A DNA stretch of 51,315 bases from Marinitenerispora sediminis. GTDB lineage: Bacteria; Actinomycetota; Actinomycetes; Streptosporangiales; Streptosporangiaceae. The stretch is taken from the NCBI RefSeq assembly GCF_003336425.1, contig NZ_QEIO01000022.1, positions 1 to 51,315 on the forward strand, read 5' to 3'. Below the pieces are notes generated by a model. It did not search any database. It saw only the letters and a list, made by a program, of their open reading frames with translations, and had not been told where the DNA came from. The stretch's first letter is position 1. Each line of letters starts with the position of its first letter. This document shows, in pieces, positions 1 through 12,819 of the stretch. The position numbers and the translations under genes are program-made.

Positions 1-131
1 CGAAGACACGCCTTTTCCAGTACGTTTCGGGACTCACGGGTCCGGGGCGTCCGGTGCTTGCAGCCATGGGCGTAGTATCGCGGCTTTCCCCATACGCACC
101 TACTCAACCCGCCGACGGACACCGATTGGGA

Positions 132-1007
132 ATGAACGAAAACCCTTACAGCACAGCGGTTCTGGCATGGTACGAGGCCAATGCCCGCGACCTGCCGTGG
201 CGCCGGTCGGACGCCACTGCCTGGGGTGTCCTCGTGAGCGAGATCATGCTCCAGCAGACGCCGGTCGTCCGGGTGCTGCCCGCCTGGGAGGCGTGGCTGC
301 GGCGCTGGCCGACCCCCGCCGACCTCGCCGCGGAGCCGTCCGGGGAGGCCGTGCGGATGTGGAACCGGCTGGGCTACCCGCGCCGGGCCCTCAACCTGCA
401 CGCCTGCGCCCGGACCATCGTGAACCGGCACGGCGGGAAGGTGCCCGACTCGCACGCCGACCTGCTGGCGCTGCCCGGTGTCGGCCCCTACACGGCGGCG
501 GCCGTGGCGAGCTTCGCCTTCGGGCAGCGGCACGCGATCCTGGACACCAACGTGCGCCGGGTGCTCGCCCGGGTCGTCACCGGCACCGAGTACCCGCCCA
601 AGACCCAGACGAAGGCCGAGGTGCGGCTGGCCGAGTCGCTGCTGCCGGAGTCCGCGGCGGTGGCGGCCCGGTGGGGGGTGGCCGTCATGGAGCTCGGCGC
701 CCTGGTGTGCACCGCGCGGTCGCCGCGCTGCGTGGACTGCCCGGTCACCAACGCCTGCGCCTGGCACCGGGCGGGCCGGCCGGCCCACGACGGTCCGCCC
801 CGGCGCGGCCAGACTTACGCGGGCACGGACCGCCAGGTGCGCGGCCGCCTGCTCGCGGTGCTGCGCGACTCCCCCGTACCGGTGGCCAAGGCGGCCCTGG
901 ACGCCGTGTGGGACGAGCCCGTCCAGCGCGAGCGCGCGCTGGACGCCCTGGTGGCCGACGGCCTGGTGGATCCGCTGGACGACGGCCGGTACGCCCTCCC
1001 GGGGTGA
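132..1007 (+). CDS. mutY: A/G-specific adenine glycosylase MutY
   Basis: Base-excision repair glycosylase that removes adenine mispaired with 8-oxoguanine. The 291-residue protein shows the catalytic Glu (E37 in SEIMLQQT), the helix-hairpin-helix LPGVGPYTA followed by the catalytic Asp (D138 in ILDTNV), and a 4Fe-4S ligand set C193-x6-C200-x2-C203-x5-C209. The first two fall at the same numbers as in the E. coli enzyme, which supports the ATG at 132 over the upstream in-frame ATG at 54. The C-terminal recognition domain is short, as I recall for actinobacterial MutY. It faces clpC across a hairpin. No gene or clear promoter is seen in the first 131 bases. Family assignment is firm; the start is likely. 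Confidence 0.95.
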   Translation: MNENPYSTAVLAWYEANARDLPWRRSDATAWGVLVSEIMLQQTPVVRVLPAWEAWLRRWPTPADLAAEPSGEAVRMWNRLGYPRRALNLHACARTIVNRHGGKVPDSHADLLALPGVGPYTAAAVASFAFGQRHAILDTNVRRVLARVVTGTEYPPKTQTKAEVRLAESLLPESAAVAARWGVAVMELGALVCTARSPRCVDCPVTNACAWHRAGRPAHDGPPRRGQTYAGTDRQVRGRLLAVLRDSPVPVAKAALDAVWDEPVQRERALDALVADGLVDPLDDGRYALPG

Positions 1008-1044
1008 TCCGGCGCCGCCGGGCAGCGCGGACCGGGCACGCGAA

Positions 1045-1069
1045 AGGGGGCGGCCGTCGGCCGCCCCCT
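1045..1069. terminator. Hairpin terminator between mutY and clpC
   Basis: A perfect 11-bp GC-rich inverted repeat with a 3-base loop (GGGGGCGGCC / GGCCGCCCCC, plus a flanking A-T pair) sits between the stop codons of two convergent genes. There is no U-tract, as usual in high-GC actinobacteria. It probably serves both directions. Confidence 0.75.
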
Positions 1070-1083
1070 CGCCCTCACCGGGG

Positions 1084-3591
1084 CTACTCGCTCTTGCTCG
1101 CCGTGGTCTCCACCTGCGGGCTGTCCGGAACCGACTCCGGCTTGGGCACGCCGCGGAAGGTGAACTTCGCGTCCGTCCCCTCGCCCTCGACGTCGACGAT
1201 GACGATCTGCCCGGCCTTGAGGTCGCCGTACAGGATCTTCTCCGACAGCTGGTCCTCGATCTCGCGCTGGATCGTCCGGCGCAGCGGCCGCGCGCCCAGC
1301 ACGGGGTCGTACCCGCGCTCGGCGAGCACCTGCTTGGCCGCCGGACGCAGCTCCAGACCCATGTCGCGGTCCTTGAGCCGCTCGTCCAGCCGGTCCACCA
1401 TCAGGTCCACGATGTTGATGATCTGGTCCTGGGTGAGCTGGTGGAAGACGATGATGTCGTCCACCCGGTTGAGGAACTCCGGCCGGAAGTGCTGCTTGAG
1501 CTCCTCGCCGACCTTCGCCTTCATCCGGTCGTAGTTGGTCTTGGCGTCGTCCTCCTTGGCGAAGCCCATGGCCACGCCGCGCGAGATGTCACGCGTGCCG
1601 AGGTTCGTCGTCATGATGATGACGGTGTTCTTGAAGTCGACGTTGCGGCCCTGTGCGTCGGTGAGCCGCCCCTCCTCCAGAACCTGCAGCAGCGAGTTGA
1701 AGATGTCGTTGTGCGCCTTCTCGATCTCGTCGAAGAGGACCACGGAGAACGGCTTGCGCCGCACCTTCTCGGTGAGCTGGCCGCCCTCCTCGTACCCGAC
1801 GTAGCCGGGCGGGGAGCCGAACAGCCGCGAGACGGTGTGCTTCTCCATGAACTCGCTCATGTCGAGCTGGATCAGCGCCTCCTCATCGCCGAACAGGAAC
1901 TCCGCCAGCGTCTTGGACAGCTCCGTCTTGCCGACGCCGGAGGGTCCGGCGAAGATGAACGACCCGCCGGGGCGCTTGGGGTCCTTCAGGCCGGCGCGGG
2001 TGCGCCGGATCGCCTGGGAGAGCGCCTTGATGGCGTCCTCCTGGCCGATGACCCGCTTGTGCAGCTCGTCCTCCATGCGCAGCAGCCGGGAGCTCTCCTC
2101 CTCGGTGAGCTTGAAGACCGGGATGCCGGTGGCCGTGGCGAGGACCTCGGCGATGAGCTCCTCGTTGACCTCGGCGACGACGTCCATGTCGCCGGCCTTC
2201 CACTCCTTCTCGCGCTGGGCCTTCTTGGCGAGCAGCTGCTTCTCGTCGTCGCGCAGCGACGCGGCCTTCTCGAAGTCCTGCGCGTCGATCGCGGACTCCT
2301 TGTCGCGGCGCACCTGCGCGATCTTCTCGTCGTACTCGCGCAGGTCGGGCGGCGCGGTCATGCGGCGGATCCGCATGCGGGAGCCGGCCTCGTCGATGAG
2401 GTCGATGGCCTTGTCCGGCAGGAAGCGGTCGCTGATGTAGCGGTCGGCCAGCTGCGCGGCGGCCACGAGCGCGCTGTCGGTGATGGACACGCGGTGGTGC
2501 GCCTCGTAGCGGTCCCGCAGGCCCTTCAGGATCTCGATGGTGTGCGAGATGGTCGGCTCGTCCACCTGGATCGGCTGGAACCGGCGCTCCAGCGCGGCGT
2601 CCTTCTCCAGGTACTTGCGGTACTCGTCCAGCGTGGTGGCGCCGATGGTCTGCAGCTCACCGCGGGCCAGCATCGGCTTGAGGATCGAGGCCGCGTCGAT
2701 CGCGCCCTCGGCCGCGCCCGCGCCGACCAGCGTGTGCAGCTCGTCGATGAACAGGATGATGTCGCCGCGGGTGCGGATCTCCTTGAGGACCTTCTTCAGG
2801 CGCTCCTCGAAGTCACCGCGGTAGCGGCTGCCCGCGACCAGTGCGCCGAGGTCCAGGGTGTAGAGCTGCTTGTCCTTGAGCGTCTCGGGGATCTCCCCCT
2901 TGACGATCTTCTGGGCCAGCCCCTCCACCACGGCGGTCTTGCCGACGCCCGGCTCACCGATCAGCACGGGGTTGTTCTTGGTCCGGCGCGACAGCACCTG
3001 CATGACGCGCTCGATCTCCTTGTCCCGGCCGATGACCGGGTCGAGCTTGCTCTCCCGCGCGGCCTGGGTCAGGTTGCGGCCGAACTGGTCGAGCACCAGG
3101 GAGGTGGACGGCGTCGACTCCGAGGACGCGCCGGTGGCCTGGGGCTCCTTGCCCTGGTAGCCGTGCAGCAGCTGGATGACCTGCTGGCGCACGCGGTTGA
3201 GGTCGGCGCCCAGCTTCACCAGCACCTGGGCGGCCACCCCCTCGCCCTCGCGGATGAGGCCGAGCAGGATGTGCTCCGTACCGATGTAGTTGTGGCCCAG
3301 CTGCAGCGCCTCGCGCAGGGACAGCTCGAGGACCTTCTTCGCGCGCGGGGTGAAGGGGATGTGGCCGGAGGGGGCCTGCTGGCCCTGGCCGATGATCTCC
3401 TCCACCTGCTGCCGGACCGCTTCGAGGCTGATGCCCAGGCTCTCCAGTGCCTTCGCAGCGACGCCCTCGCCCTCGTGGATGAGGCCGAGCAGGATGTGCT
3501 CCGTACCGATGTAGTTGTGGTTGAGCATCCTGGCCTCTTCCTGGGCCAGGACCACCACGCGCCGTGCGCGGTCGGTAAACCTCTCGAACAT
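1084..3591 (-). CDS. clpC: ATP-dependent Clp protease ATPase subunit ClpC
   Basis: HSP100/AAA+ unfoldase that feeds substrates to ClpP. The 835-residue protein has a double Clp-N domain (residues 1-145, with two [13 protein letters not shown] repeats), AAA-1 with Walker A GEPGVGKT (212-219) and Walker B FIDE (281-284), a UVR/M-domain coiled coil (about 415-455), and AAA-2 with Walker A GPSGVGKT (549-556). The full length matches the family, and the tail after the last domain is short and Ser/Thr/Glu-rich. The ATG at 3591 follows a GAGGAG Shine-Dalgarno at normal spacing. lsr2 lies upstream on the same strand, a neighbourhood I recall from other actinobacteria. Confidence 0.97.
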   Translation of the reverse strand: MFERFTDRARRVVVLAQEEARMLNHNYIGTEHILLGLIHEGEGVAAKALESLGISLEAVRQQVEEIIGQGQQAPSGHIPFTPRAKKVLELSLREALQLGHNYIGTEHILLGLIREGEGVAAQVLVKLGADLNRVRQQVIQLLHGYQGKEPQATGASSESTPSTSLVLDQFGRNLTQAARESKLDPVIGRDKEIERVMQVLSRRTKNNPVLIGEPGVGKTAVVEGLAQKIVKGEIPETLKDKQLYTLDLGALVAGSRYRGDFEERLKKVLKEIRTRGDIILFIDELHTLVGAGAAEGAIDAASILKPMLARGELQTIGATTLDEYRKYLEKDAALERRFQPIQVDEPTISHTIEILKGLRDRYEAHHRVSITDSALVAAAQLADRYISDRFLPDKAIDLIDEAGSRMRIRRMTAPPDLREYDEKIAQVRRDKESAIDAQDFEKAASLRDDEKQLLAKKAQREKEWKAGDMDVVAEVNEELIAEVLATATGIPVFKLTEEESSRLLRMEDELHKRVIGQEDAIKALSQAIRRTRAGLKDPKRPGGSFIFAGPSGVGKTELSKTLAEFLFGDEEALIQLDMSEFMEKHTVSRLFGSPPGYVGYEEGGQLTEKVRRKPFSVVLFDEIEKAHNDIFNSLLQVLEEGRLTDAQGRNVDFKNTVIIMTTNLGTRDISRGVAMGFAKEDDAKTNYDRMKAKVGEELKQHFRPEFLNRVDDIIVFHQLTQDQIINIVDLMVDRLDERLKDRDMGLELRPAAKQVLAERGYDPVLGARPLRRTIQREIEDQLSEKILYGDLKAGQIVIVDVEGEGTDAKFTFRGVPKPESVPDSPQVETTASKSE

Positions 3592-4080
3592 GTCTCGTCG
3601 CTCCTCACAGAGCGGTCAGGCAGGGACGGAAGTTCCGACCCTCACTTTTCCGCATATCGGCCCCAGAGGAGAAAGTCTCCCCGGAGGCGCTCCCGCACCC
3701 GTCCACCAAGCCGTCCGCGTTCGGCCGACCCGACAAACACATCCCACACAGCCCGTCTTCCCACAAGCTGTGCAAGAGACTTTCCCCGACGATAGGGCGT
3801 TCACCCTCATCCAACTACCAATCGGGCCTTCGGTGTTCCAAGTACGCCGCAAGCGAACGGCCCGCGCCCCCGGTGAGGAGGGGACACGGGCCGTGGTTGC
3901 CTGTTCGTGGTGCGATTTGCTCTAAGCGAACACGCCCGCCCGGCCACCGGGGACCCGGTGGCCGCCGCGTGTCCCCGCCGCCCGCCGCGGACGCCCGCGG
4001 CCGCGTCCTCGCGGACCGCGGGAGGGAGACGGGGGGAGCCGTCCGGGTCGGCCCGGAAGCGCCCGCGGGGCCGGCGGCGA
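3592..4080. other. clpC-lsr2 intergenic region
   Basis: About 490 bases without a convincing gene on either strand. It must hold the clpC promoter, but I cannot place a -10/-35 pair with confidence. The only clear structure is the hairpin at 3857-3894. Confidence 0.5.
3857..3894 (-). terminator. Hairpin downstream of lsr2
   Basis: The arms ACGGCCCG and CGGGCCGT, continued by CCCC/GGGG with a small internal mismatch, enclose a purine-rich loop. The structure lies 187 bases past the lsr2 stop and before clpC, so it may end lsr2 transcription. Confidence 0.5.
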
Positions 4081-4416
4081 CTAGCGCTGCGCGGCCTCGT
4101 ACTCGGCGACGATGGAGGCCGGGATGCGGCCCCGCTCGTTCACCTGCTTGCCGGCCGCCTTGGCCCACGCGCGGATCTCCGCGCTGCGCTCGCGGCTGGG
4201 CGCGTTGCGCTGCTGGCGGCGACCGCCGCGGCCGCCCTTCGCCGGCGCCTTGCGGGCGGCGTCGACGTAGGGCGCGAGCGCGTCGCGCAGCTTGGACGCG
4301 TTCTTCTCACTGAGGTCGATCTCGTAGGTGGCGCCGTCGACCGCGAACGAGACCGTCTCCTCCGCCTCGCCACCGTCGAGGTCATCGACGAGAAGCACCT
4401 GAACCTTTTGTGCCAT
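4081..4416 (-). CDS. lsr2: Nucleoid-associated histone-like protein Lsr2
   Basis: H-NS-like silencer of AT-rich (often horizontally acquired) DNA. The 111-residue protein has the N-terminal dimerisation region (MAQKVQVLLVDDLDGG), a basic Gly/Arg linker (residues 60-70) and the C-terminal DNA-binding domain with the AT-hook-like RGR at 95-97 (NERGRIP). The ATG at 4416 is preceded by GAAAGG. A longer open frame extends upstream to 4527, but the family N-terminus begins at this ATG. A candidate promoter lies about 50 bases upstream. Confidence 0.96.
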   Translation of the reverse strand: MAQKVQVLLVDDLDGGEAEETVSFAVDGATYEIDLSEKNASKLRDALAPYVDAARKAPAKGGRGGRRQQRNAPSRERSAEIRAWAKAAGKQVNERGRIPASIVAEYEAAQR

Positions 4417-4462
4417 GGATACAGACCTTTCGCAGAGCAGTGCGCTAGCACCTGAATATAAA

Positions 4463-4490
4463 GCTATACCTCGGAGAACGGGAAAGACAA
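4463..4490 (-). promoter_or_regulatory. Candidate lsr2 promoter
   Basis: Read on the minus strand: TTGTCT, 16 bases, TATAGC (or 18 bases to TAGCTT), in a locally AT-rich patch. It would give a leader of roughly 40 bases before the lsr2 ATG. Assigned by eye only. Confidence 0.45.
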
Positions 4491-4635
4491 TTCTCGGCGC
4501 GGCAAAAATCGTCTCTGCTATCCCCACTCCGGGAGCGTCGAAAAGATGCGGCCATACAGGGCCCGCCGGCCCGCGCGACGCGGGCCGGCGGCCGATAAGC
4601 CGAGGAGGGCGTGCCCCATTCCCTAACGCGGCCGG

Positions 4636-4911
4636 TTAGCGGCCGCCCGAGCCCGCCCCGTCGCCGGGGACTTCGGAGGAAGTACCCGGCGCGGTCTTTG
4701 CCCCGCCGTCCGCCGTAACGTCGTCGGCGTGCGCCGCGGTCGCCGATTCGGCTCCGGTGGCACTGCTACTCGACGCGGTGTCAGCTTCGCTGACCAGCCG
4801 CCCGTCCGACGTTCTCGGAGCCATCTCCTTGCGGAGCAGCTTGTAGATGAACGTGCAGAAGGCCGTCGCGACAACAGCTGGGGGGATCAGCGCCGACAAA
4901 ACGTCCCACAT
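4636..4911 (-). CDS. Small single-span membrane protein with acidic disordered tail
   Basis: A 91-residue protein of unknown function. One N-terminal hydrophobic segment (about residues 5-25, LSALIPPAVVATAFCTFIY) is followed by the basic KLLRKEMAPR and then a Ser/Ala/Thr/Gly-rich, mildly acidic tail. Topology is probably N-out/C-in by the positive-inside rule (inference). The start is taken as ATG 4911 because the Shine-Dalgarno GGAAGGGG sits 10 bases before it. The TTG at 4920, also in frame, would leave only one base after the same site. It lies upstream of lsr2 on the same strand. Confidence 0.7.
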   Translation of the reverse strand: MWDVLSALIPPAVVATAFCTFIYKLLRKEMAPRTSDGRLVSEADTASSSSATGAESATAAHADDVTADGGAKTAPGTSSEVPGDGAGSGGR

Positions 4912-5482
4912 CGAACGCAAACCCCTTCCTTGTTGTGACTTTATCCAGTAATTACCCCGGTCAGGGACCAGATCAGCTTACGCTCACGCTCCGTAGGGTC
5001 CGGCACCAGCCCGTATAACGCATCTCCGCCATCATAGACACCACCGGATCGTGTTCCCGACCGCCACCCGGGGCAAGCTTTAGCGCCATCACGCTATGGC
5101 CTGCCCCATAAGGGATCCGCGCGACTCACAGGCGGGCGGTCCGACCTTAAACGGGGCGCCACGCCGGCGAAAACGGCGGCTGCGGACCTCGTGGGCCGCA
5201 AACGCGACGGCGCCGCACGTCACGGCGGTGCGAGAATATCGAACTGGATCCGGGCCGCCGGCGCTACGTCCGGGCTGAACAAAGATCCCTCGACTTCTTG
5301 GTCGACGCGCACAGATTGCCGGCCCCTATACCGGATCGGCGCACCTTGCGGGCATTAGCGGCTAAGCGGGCTGGGAGTTGTGGGATCGTGGCATCGTAAC
5401 GGTGAAGAGTCAAGCACCCCCGCGTAAGCGCGGCGCAAGTGCCGACAAGCCCGTCACTGTGGGCATTGGGAGGGTCCTCGTC
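4912..5482. other. Divergent intergenic region before the EndoQ-UvrD gene
   Basis: About 570 bases with no supportable gene. It should contain promoters for the small membrane protein (minus) and the nuclease-helicase (plus). The only structure noted is a pair of overlapping dyads at 5081-5100 (TAGCG..CGCTA and GCCAT..ATGGC). Confidence 0.45.
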
Positions 5483-8773
<3,291 letters not shown>

Positions 8774-8789
8774 CGGGGCGCCGCGGCCC

Positions 8790-9311
8790 TCAGTCCAGGT
8801 GGAGCAGCATCCGGGTGTTGCCCAGCGTGTTGGGCTTCACCCGCTCCAGGCCGAGGAACTCCGCGACGCCCTCGTCGTAGGAGCGCAGCAGCTCCTCGTA
8901 GACCCGCTGGGACACCGGGGTGCCCTGGATCGGCTGGAACCCGTGCCGGCCGAAGAACGCGGTCTCGAAGGTGAGGCAGAAGACCCGCCGGACACCGAGG
9001 TCGCGGGCGGTGGCGAGCAGCTCGGCGACCAGGCGGTGCCCGACACCCTGCCCCTGGAGGGCCGGGTCCACCGCGACGGTGCGGACCTCGGCGAGGTCCT
9101 CCCACAGGACGTGCAGGGCGCCGCAGCCGACGACGGCGGGCTGGCCCCCGTCGTCGGCCTCGGCGACCCAGAACTCCTGGACGTCCTCGTAGAGGTTCAC
9201 CGTGCTCTTGGAGAGCACGCGCCGCTCCCCGCTGAAGGTGTCGATGAGTCGGCGGATGTGAGCGACGTCGCGTGTCCGCGCTCGGCGGACGCTGACCTGC
9301 GTGACGGACAT
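8790..9311 (-). CDS. argA: Amino-acid N-acetyltransferase (short GNAT-type NAGS)
   Basis: Probably makes N-acetylglutamate, the first step of arginine synthesis, from glutamate and acetyl-CoA. The 173 residues form a single GNAT domain with the acetyl-CoA motif VDPALQGQGVGHRLV (about residue 97 on). The order LIDTFSGERRVLSKSTVNLYED, WVAE, GCGALHVLWEDLAEVRTVAV and a C-terminal VKPNTLGNTRMLLHLD tail resemble the short mycobacterial ArgA (Rv2747) rather than the long E. coli enzyme. The ATG at 9311 has a weak upstream AGG. No other arginine gene is nearby. Confidence 0.82.
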   Translation of the reverse strand: MSVTQVSVRRARTRDVAHIRRLIDTFSGERRVLSKSTVNLYEDVQEFWVAEADDGGQPAVVGCGALHVLWEDLAEVRTVAVDPALQGQGVGHRLVAELLATARDLGVRRVFCLTFETAFFGRHGFQPIQGTPVSQRVYEELLRSYDEGVAEFLGLERVKPNTLGNTRMLLHLD

Positions 9312-9422
9312 AGCCGACCTAGACTACCCCGCCGTGAATTGCCGCGGGCGTGCCGGTCGTCCCCTGGTTCCCTCCCGGAGGGGGCCGGACCGGTACGCCC
9401 TGTCGGCTGCCGCGCGGCCGGA

Positions 9423-9728
9423 TCAGATCAGCTGGCGCCGGGCCGCCCACACCACCGCTTCGATCGGCGTGTTGACGCCGAGACGGTCGCAGATCGAACG
9501 CAGCCTGCGCCGAAGCGTCCGGGCGCTGAGTTCGAGCCGGCGGGCCGCGACGTCGGTGGTGACGCCGGTGGCGACCTCCGCCAGCAGCTGGATCTCGTCC
9601 TCGGTCAGGTCCGGACCGATGACCGGCAGGGGCTCCCGGGTCGGCGCGGGGACGGCGACCAGGGCCTCCCGCATCGGCGAGACCGTGGGCTCCTTGACCG
9701 CGTGACGTACGAGTGTGGCCTGTTCCAC
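9423..9728 (-). CDS. Small LuxR-type helix-turn-helix regulator
   Basis: About 101 residues. The C-terminal half is a LuxR/GerE-type HTH (LTEDEIQLLAEVATGVTTD, then AARRLELSARTLRRRLRSICDRLGV), without a receiver or ligand domain. GTG 9728 is preferred because GGGAGG ends 5 bases before it. ATG 9743 is five codons further upstream and has no comparable site. It lies downstream of lysS on the same strand, beyond a hairpin, with a leader of more than 300 bases. Target unknown. Confidence 0.75.
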   Translation of the reverse strand: MEQATLVRHAVKEPTVSPMREALVAVPAPTREPLPVIGPDLTEDEIQLLAEVATGVTTDVAARRLELSARTLRRRLRSICDRLGVNTPIEAVVWAARRQLI

Positions 9729-10336
9729 TCCGTCCTCCCTCATCCGTGGTGAGTGCGGAACATCGACTCGTCGCCGCGGGGACCTCGGGCGAGTGGAGGT
9801 GGGGGCCTCATGGCGAACGCGCCGGGGCGGGGGGCCGAACCCCAGGCCGACGACTCGCGTTTCCCTGGCACGGAAACGTGAATCAAGGCTCGACAGGGAT
9901 TCGGCGCCCCAGTGACAGCGACCTGGGACGGACAGATCGCACGGGGGCGCACTCGGCAAAGGATGGACGAAACCGACGGAGCCGTTCTCAGCCATCCTCA
10001 CTCACCGTCATATAGATCCTCTGCGGCAAACATGCGGAATTCTCCGCTCGCTTCGAAACGCTAAGCGGACGGGCACGCAGCGTCAAGGTCCATTCATTGA
10101 CAGAAAGTAGTCGAACGATCGTTTTCTGTTACAACGCGCAGGTGGCAGAACCCTTCACAGGTCCGCTGACCTGCGTAGATAATCTACGTGGCGGCGCCCG
10201 GCCGGCAGGTCACCGCGATTCAAACAGTATTCTCAAACTGGCGTTCCGGACAGTGCCATTGGCCAGGAGATTCGACATTGGCCGCGGTCGGCCAGCACTG
10301 AAACGTGGCCTCAGCCACAATTTGGATGATCTTGGA
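9729..10336. other. Long intergenic region between the HTH gene and lysS
   Basis: About 600 bases with no gene and visibly lower GC than its neighbours. It contains the palindrome AACGATCGTT (10114-10123) nested inside ACAGAAA..TTTCTGT (10100-10129), two further dyads at 10158-10188, and a small stem GTGGC/GCCAC at 10306-10319. It may hold the HTH promoter or a small RNA. Confidence 0.5.
10154..10188 (+). promoter_or_regulatory. Two adjacent perfect dyads overlapping a promoter-like element
   Basis: CAGGTC-CGCT-GACCTG (10158-10173) directly abuts the 15-base palindrome CGTAGAT-A-ATCTACG (10174-10188). On the plus strand, TTCACA (10154-10159), 18 bases and GATAAT (10178-10183) would make a promoter covered by both dyads. 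No plus-strand gene follows, so an RNA or a regulator site is possible. Confidence 0.4.
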
Positions 10337-10364
10337 CCGCCCCCTCCCAGCTGGGAGAGGGCGG
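10337..10364 (-). terminator. lysS terminator hairpin
   Basis: A 12-bp stem with one mismatch (CCGCCCCCTCCC / GGGAGAGGGCGG) and a 4-base loop, beginning 12 bases past the lysS stop. Confidence 0.75.
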
Positions 10365-10375
10365 CCGGGAGCGCA

Positions 10376-11872
10376 TTAGCTGGGCTTCACGAGCGGGAAC
10401 AGAATGGTTTCGCGGATGTTCTTTCCGGTGAACGCCATCAGAAGCCGGTCAATGCCCATTCCCACGCCACCGGACGGCGGCATGGCGTATTCGAGCGCCC
10501 GCAGGAAATCCTCGTCCAGCTGCATGGCCTCGGGGTCGCCGCCCGCCGCGAGCAGGGACTGCTCGGTCAGCCGCCGGCGCTGCTCCACCGGGTCGACGAG
10601 CTCGGAGTACCCGGTCCCCATCTCCATGCCGAAGCCGATGAGGTCCCACTTCTCGGTGAGCAGCGGGTCCTCGCGGTGCTGCCGGGTCAGCGGGCTGGTC
10701 TCCAGCGGGAAGTCGCGCACGAACGTCGGCTGGATGAGGGTGTGCTCGACCAACTCCTCGAAGAGGTGCTCGACCAGCTTGCCCGGCCCCCACGCCGGGT
10801 TCCACTCGACCTCGCGCGCGTCGGCCAGCTTGCGGAGGTCCTCGACCGGTGTGCGCGGGGTGACCTCCTCACCCAGCGCCGCGGAGACCGCACCGTAGAG
10901 GGTGACCTGCGGCCACTCGCCGCCCAGGTCGTACTCCTCGCCGTCCCGCCGGACCACGGTGTCGCCGAACACGGCGCGCGCCGCCTCCTGGATCAGCTCG
11001 CGGGTGACGTCGGCCGCCGTGTTGTAGTCGGCGTAGGCCTGGTAGAACTCCAGCATCGTGAACTCGGGGTTGTGCGTGGAGTCCGCGCCCTCGTTGCGGA
11101 AGTTGCGGTTGATCTCGAAGACCCGCTCGATGCCGCCGACCACGAGGCGCTTGAGGTAGAGCTCCGGAGCGATGCGCAGGTAGAGGTCGAGGTCGTAGGC
11201 GTTGATGTGCGTGGTGAACGGCCGCGCGGTGGCTCCGCCGTGCACCTGCTGCAGCATCGGGGTCTCGACCTCGACGAAGCCGCGCTCCTGCAGACCGTCC
11301 CGCAGCGCGCGCACCGCGACGGCACGCCGGCGCACCATGTCGCGCGCGTCCGGGTTCACGATCAGGTCGACGTAGCGCTGCCGGACCCGCGCCTCGGGGT
11401 CGGTGAGGCCCTTGTGCTTCTCCGGCAGCGGGCGCAGGCACTTGGCGGTCAGCCGCCACGCCTCCACCATGATGGACAGCTCGCCGCGGCGCGAGGTGAT
11501 GACCTCGCCCTCGACCCCGACGTGGTCGCCCAGATCGATGTCGCTCTTCCAGGCCGCCAGCGACTCCGCGCCGAGCTTGTCCAGCGAGAGCATCACCTGG
11601 AGGTCGCCCGAGACGTCGCGGATGGTGGCGAAGCACAGTTTGCCGCCGGTGCGGTAGAGCATGACCCGGCCGGTGATCCCGACGCGCTTGCCGGTGCTCT
11701 CGTCCGGGCCGAGGTCGCCGTGTTCGGCACGGACCGCCGAGATGAGGGTCGTCCGGGGGAAGTTGACGGGGTAGGGGTCCACCCCGCCCTCCCGCAGGCG
11801 GTCCAGCTTCTCGCGGCGGACCCGCATCTGCTCCGGCAGGTCGTCGTAGGCATCGTCCAGCACGTCACTCAC
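10376..11872 (-). CDS. lysS: Lysyl-tRNA synthetase, class II
   Basis: Charges tRNA-Lys. The 498-residue, full-length protein has an N-terminal OB-fold anticodon-binding domain ([21 protein letters not shown]) and the class II catalytic core with motif 2 ([20 protein letters not shown]) and motif 3 ([14 protein letters not shown]). GTG 11872 is chosen because AGGA lies 8-9 bases upstream and the family N-terminus starts there; the open frame runs further upstream without homology. A hairpin separates it from coaX, so it probably has its own promoter. Confidence 0.95.
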   Translation of the reverse strand: MSDVLDDAYDDLPEQMRVRREKLDRLREGGVDPYPVNFPRTTLISAVRAEHGDLGPDESTGKRVGITGRVMLYRTGGKLCFATIRDVSGDLQVMLSLDKLGAESLAAWKSDIDLGDHVGVEGEVITSRRGELSIMVEAWRLTAKCLRPLPEKHKGLTDPEARVRQRYVDLIVNPDARDMVRRRAVAVRALRDGLQERGFVEVETPMLQQVHGGATARPFTTHINAYDLDLYLRIAPELYLKRLVVGGIERVFEINRNFRNEGADSTHNPEFTMLEFYQAYADYNTAADVTRELIQEAARAVFGDTVVRRDGEEYDLGGEWPQVTLYGAVSAALGEEVTPRTPVEDLRKLADAREVEWNPAWGPGKLVEHLFEELVEHTLIQPTFVRDFPLETSPLTRQHREDPLLTEKWDLIGFGMEMGTGYSELVDPVEQRRRLTEQSLLAAGGDPEAMQLDEDFLRALEYAMPPSGGVGMGIDRLLMAFTGKNIRETILFPLVKPS

Positions 11873-11964
11873 GCGCCCGATCCTATCTGCGGTACCCACC
11901 TGCCGCGCATTCCATTCCGGAAGGGCGGTCACACCATGGCAACGCCGCCCGAATGCCGCCCGAA

Positions 11965-12002
11965 CGCCGCCCGCCGGTCCGGCGGCGGACCGCCGGGCGG
12001 CG
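11965..12002 (-). terminator. Terminator downstream of coaX
   Basis: A 17-bp stem with one mismatch and a 4-base GCGG loop, starting 5 bases past the coaX stop. It would end the panC/nad/coaX transcript before lysS. Confidence 0.75.
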
Positions 12003-12006
12003 CCGC

Positions 12007-12789
12007 TCATCCGACGTTGCGCTCGAAGACCATCCGCAGCCCGACCAGCGTCAGCGACGGCTCGTGCACGTCCACGGTCTCGCACTCGTCGATGACCGTC
12101 GGAGCGAGGCCGCCGGTGGCGACCACGGTGACCTCGTCCACGTTGTCGGTGAGCTCCTGCGCCATGCGGTCCACGATCCCGTCGACCTGGCCCGCGAAAC
12201 CGTAGACGATGCCCGAGCGCAGCGCCTCCGTGGTGTTCTTGGCGATGATGGACCGGGGGCGGAAGATCTCGACCATGTGCAGCTGCGCGCCGCGGCGGGA
12301 GAGCGCCTCGACGGAGATGTCGATCCCCGGCGCGATGGCGCCGCCCACGTACTCGCCCCTGCGGCTGACCGCGTCGAAGGTGGTGGCGGTCCCGAAGTCC
12401 ACGACCACGCACGGGCCGCCGTACAGCTGCACGGCGGCCAGAGCGTTGACGATGCGGTCGCTGCCGACCTCCTTGGGGTTGTCCATCCGGATCGGCACGC
12501 CGGTCTTCACGCCCGGTTCCACGATCACCGCCGGCACTTCGCGGAAGTGCCGGCGGAACATCACCCGCATCTCGTGCTGGACGTTGGGGACCGTGCAGCA
12601 CATCGCGATGCCGTCGATGTCGCGGTGGCCGAGCAGGTCGCTACCGCTCAGCAGCCCCTGCAGCACCACGGCCCACTCGTCGGCGGTCCGGCGGGACTCC
12701 GTGGCGACCCGCCACTGCTCCCGCAGCTCGTCCCCCTGGAAGATGCCGAACACTGTGTGGGAGTTGCCGACGTCGAGCGCGAGCAGCAT
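12007..12789 (-). CDS. coaX: Type III pantothenate kinase
   Basis: Phosphorylates pantothenate, the first step of CoA synthesis. The 260-residue protein has the ASKHA-fold phosphate-1 motif [10 protein letters not shown] at the N-terminus, [11 protein letters not shown], phosphate-2 [10 protein letters not shown] and [11 protein letters not shown], all typical of CoaX. The ATG at 12789 has AAGG 7 bases upstream. It follows the nadB-nadC fusion by 30 bases and belongs with panC, which supplies its substrate. Confidence 0.95.
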   Translation of the reverse strand: MLLALDVGNSHTVFGIFQGDELREQWRVATESRRTADEWAVVLQGLLSGSDLLGHRDIDGIAMCCTVPNVQHEMRVMFRRHFREVPAVIVEPGVKTGVPIRMDNPKEVGSDRIVNALAAVQLYGGPCVVVDFGTATTFDAVSRRGEYVGGAIAPGIDISVEALSRRGAQLHMVEIFRPRSIIAKNTTEALRSGIVYGFAGQVDGIVDRMAQELTDNVDEVTVVATGGLAPTVIDECETVDVHEPSLTLVGLRMVFERNVG

Positions 12790-12819
12790 CTGGTGCCTTA
12801 TCCATGTCGGGGCGGTCGG

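Noticed and set aside
1-131. End of an upstream gene (for example disA)
   Set aside because: No frame gives a recognisable C-terminus; two of the three plus frames run on into mutY.
478-3795. 1105-codon plus-strand frame opposite clpC
   Set aside because: It runs antisense to clpC, whose domains are unambiguous, and the translated product has only low-complexity composition.
3915-3931. Possible ClgR operator (ATTTGCTCTAAGCGAAC) upstream of clpC
   Set aside because: It differs from the recalled consensus at two key positions and lies more than 300 bases from the clpC start, beyond a hairpin.
5096-5278. Small plus-strand open frame in the gap before the nuclease-helicase
   Set aside because: No ribosome site, basic low-complexity product and no recognisable motif.
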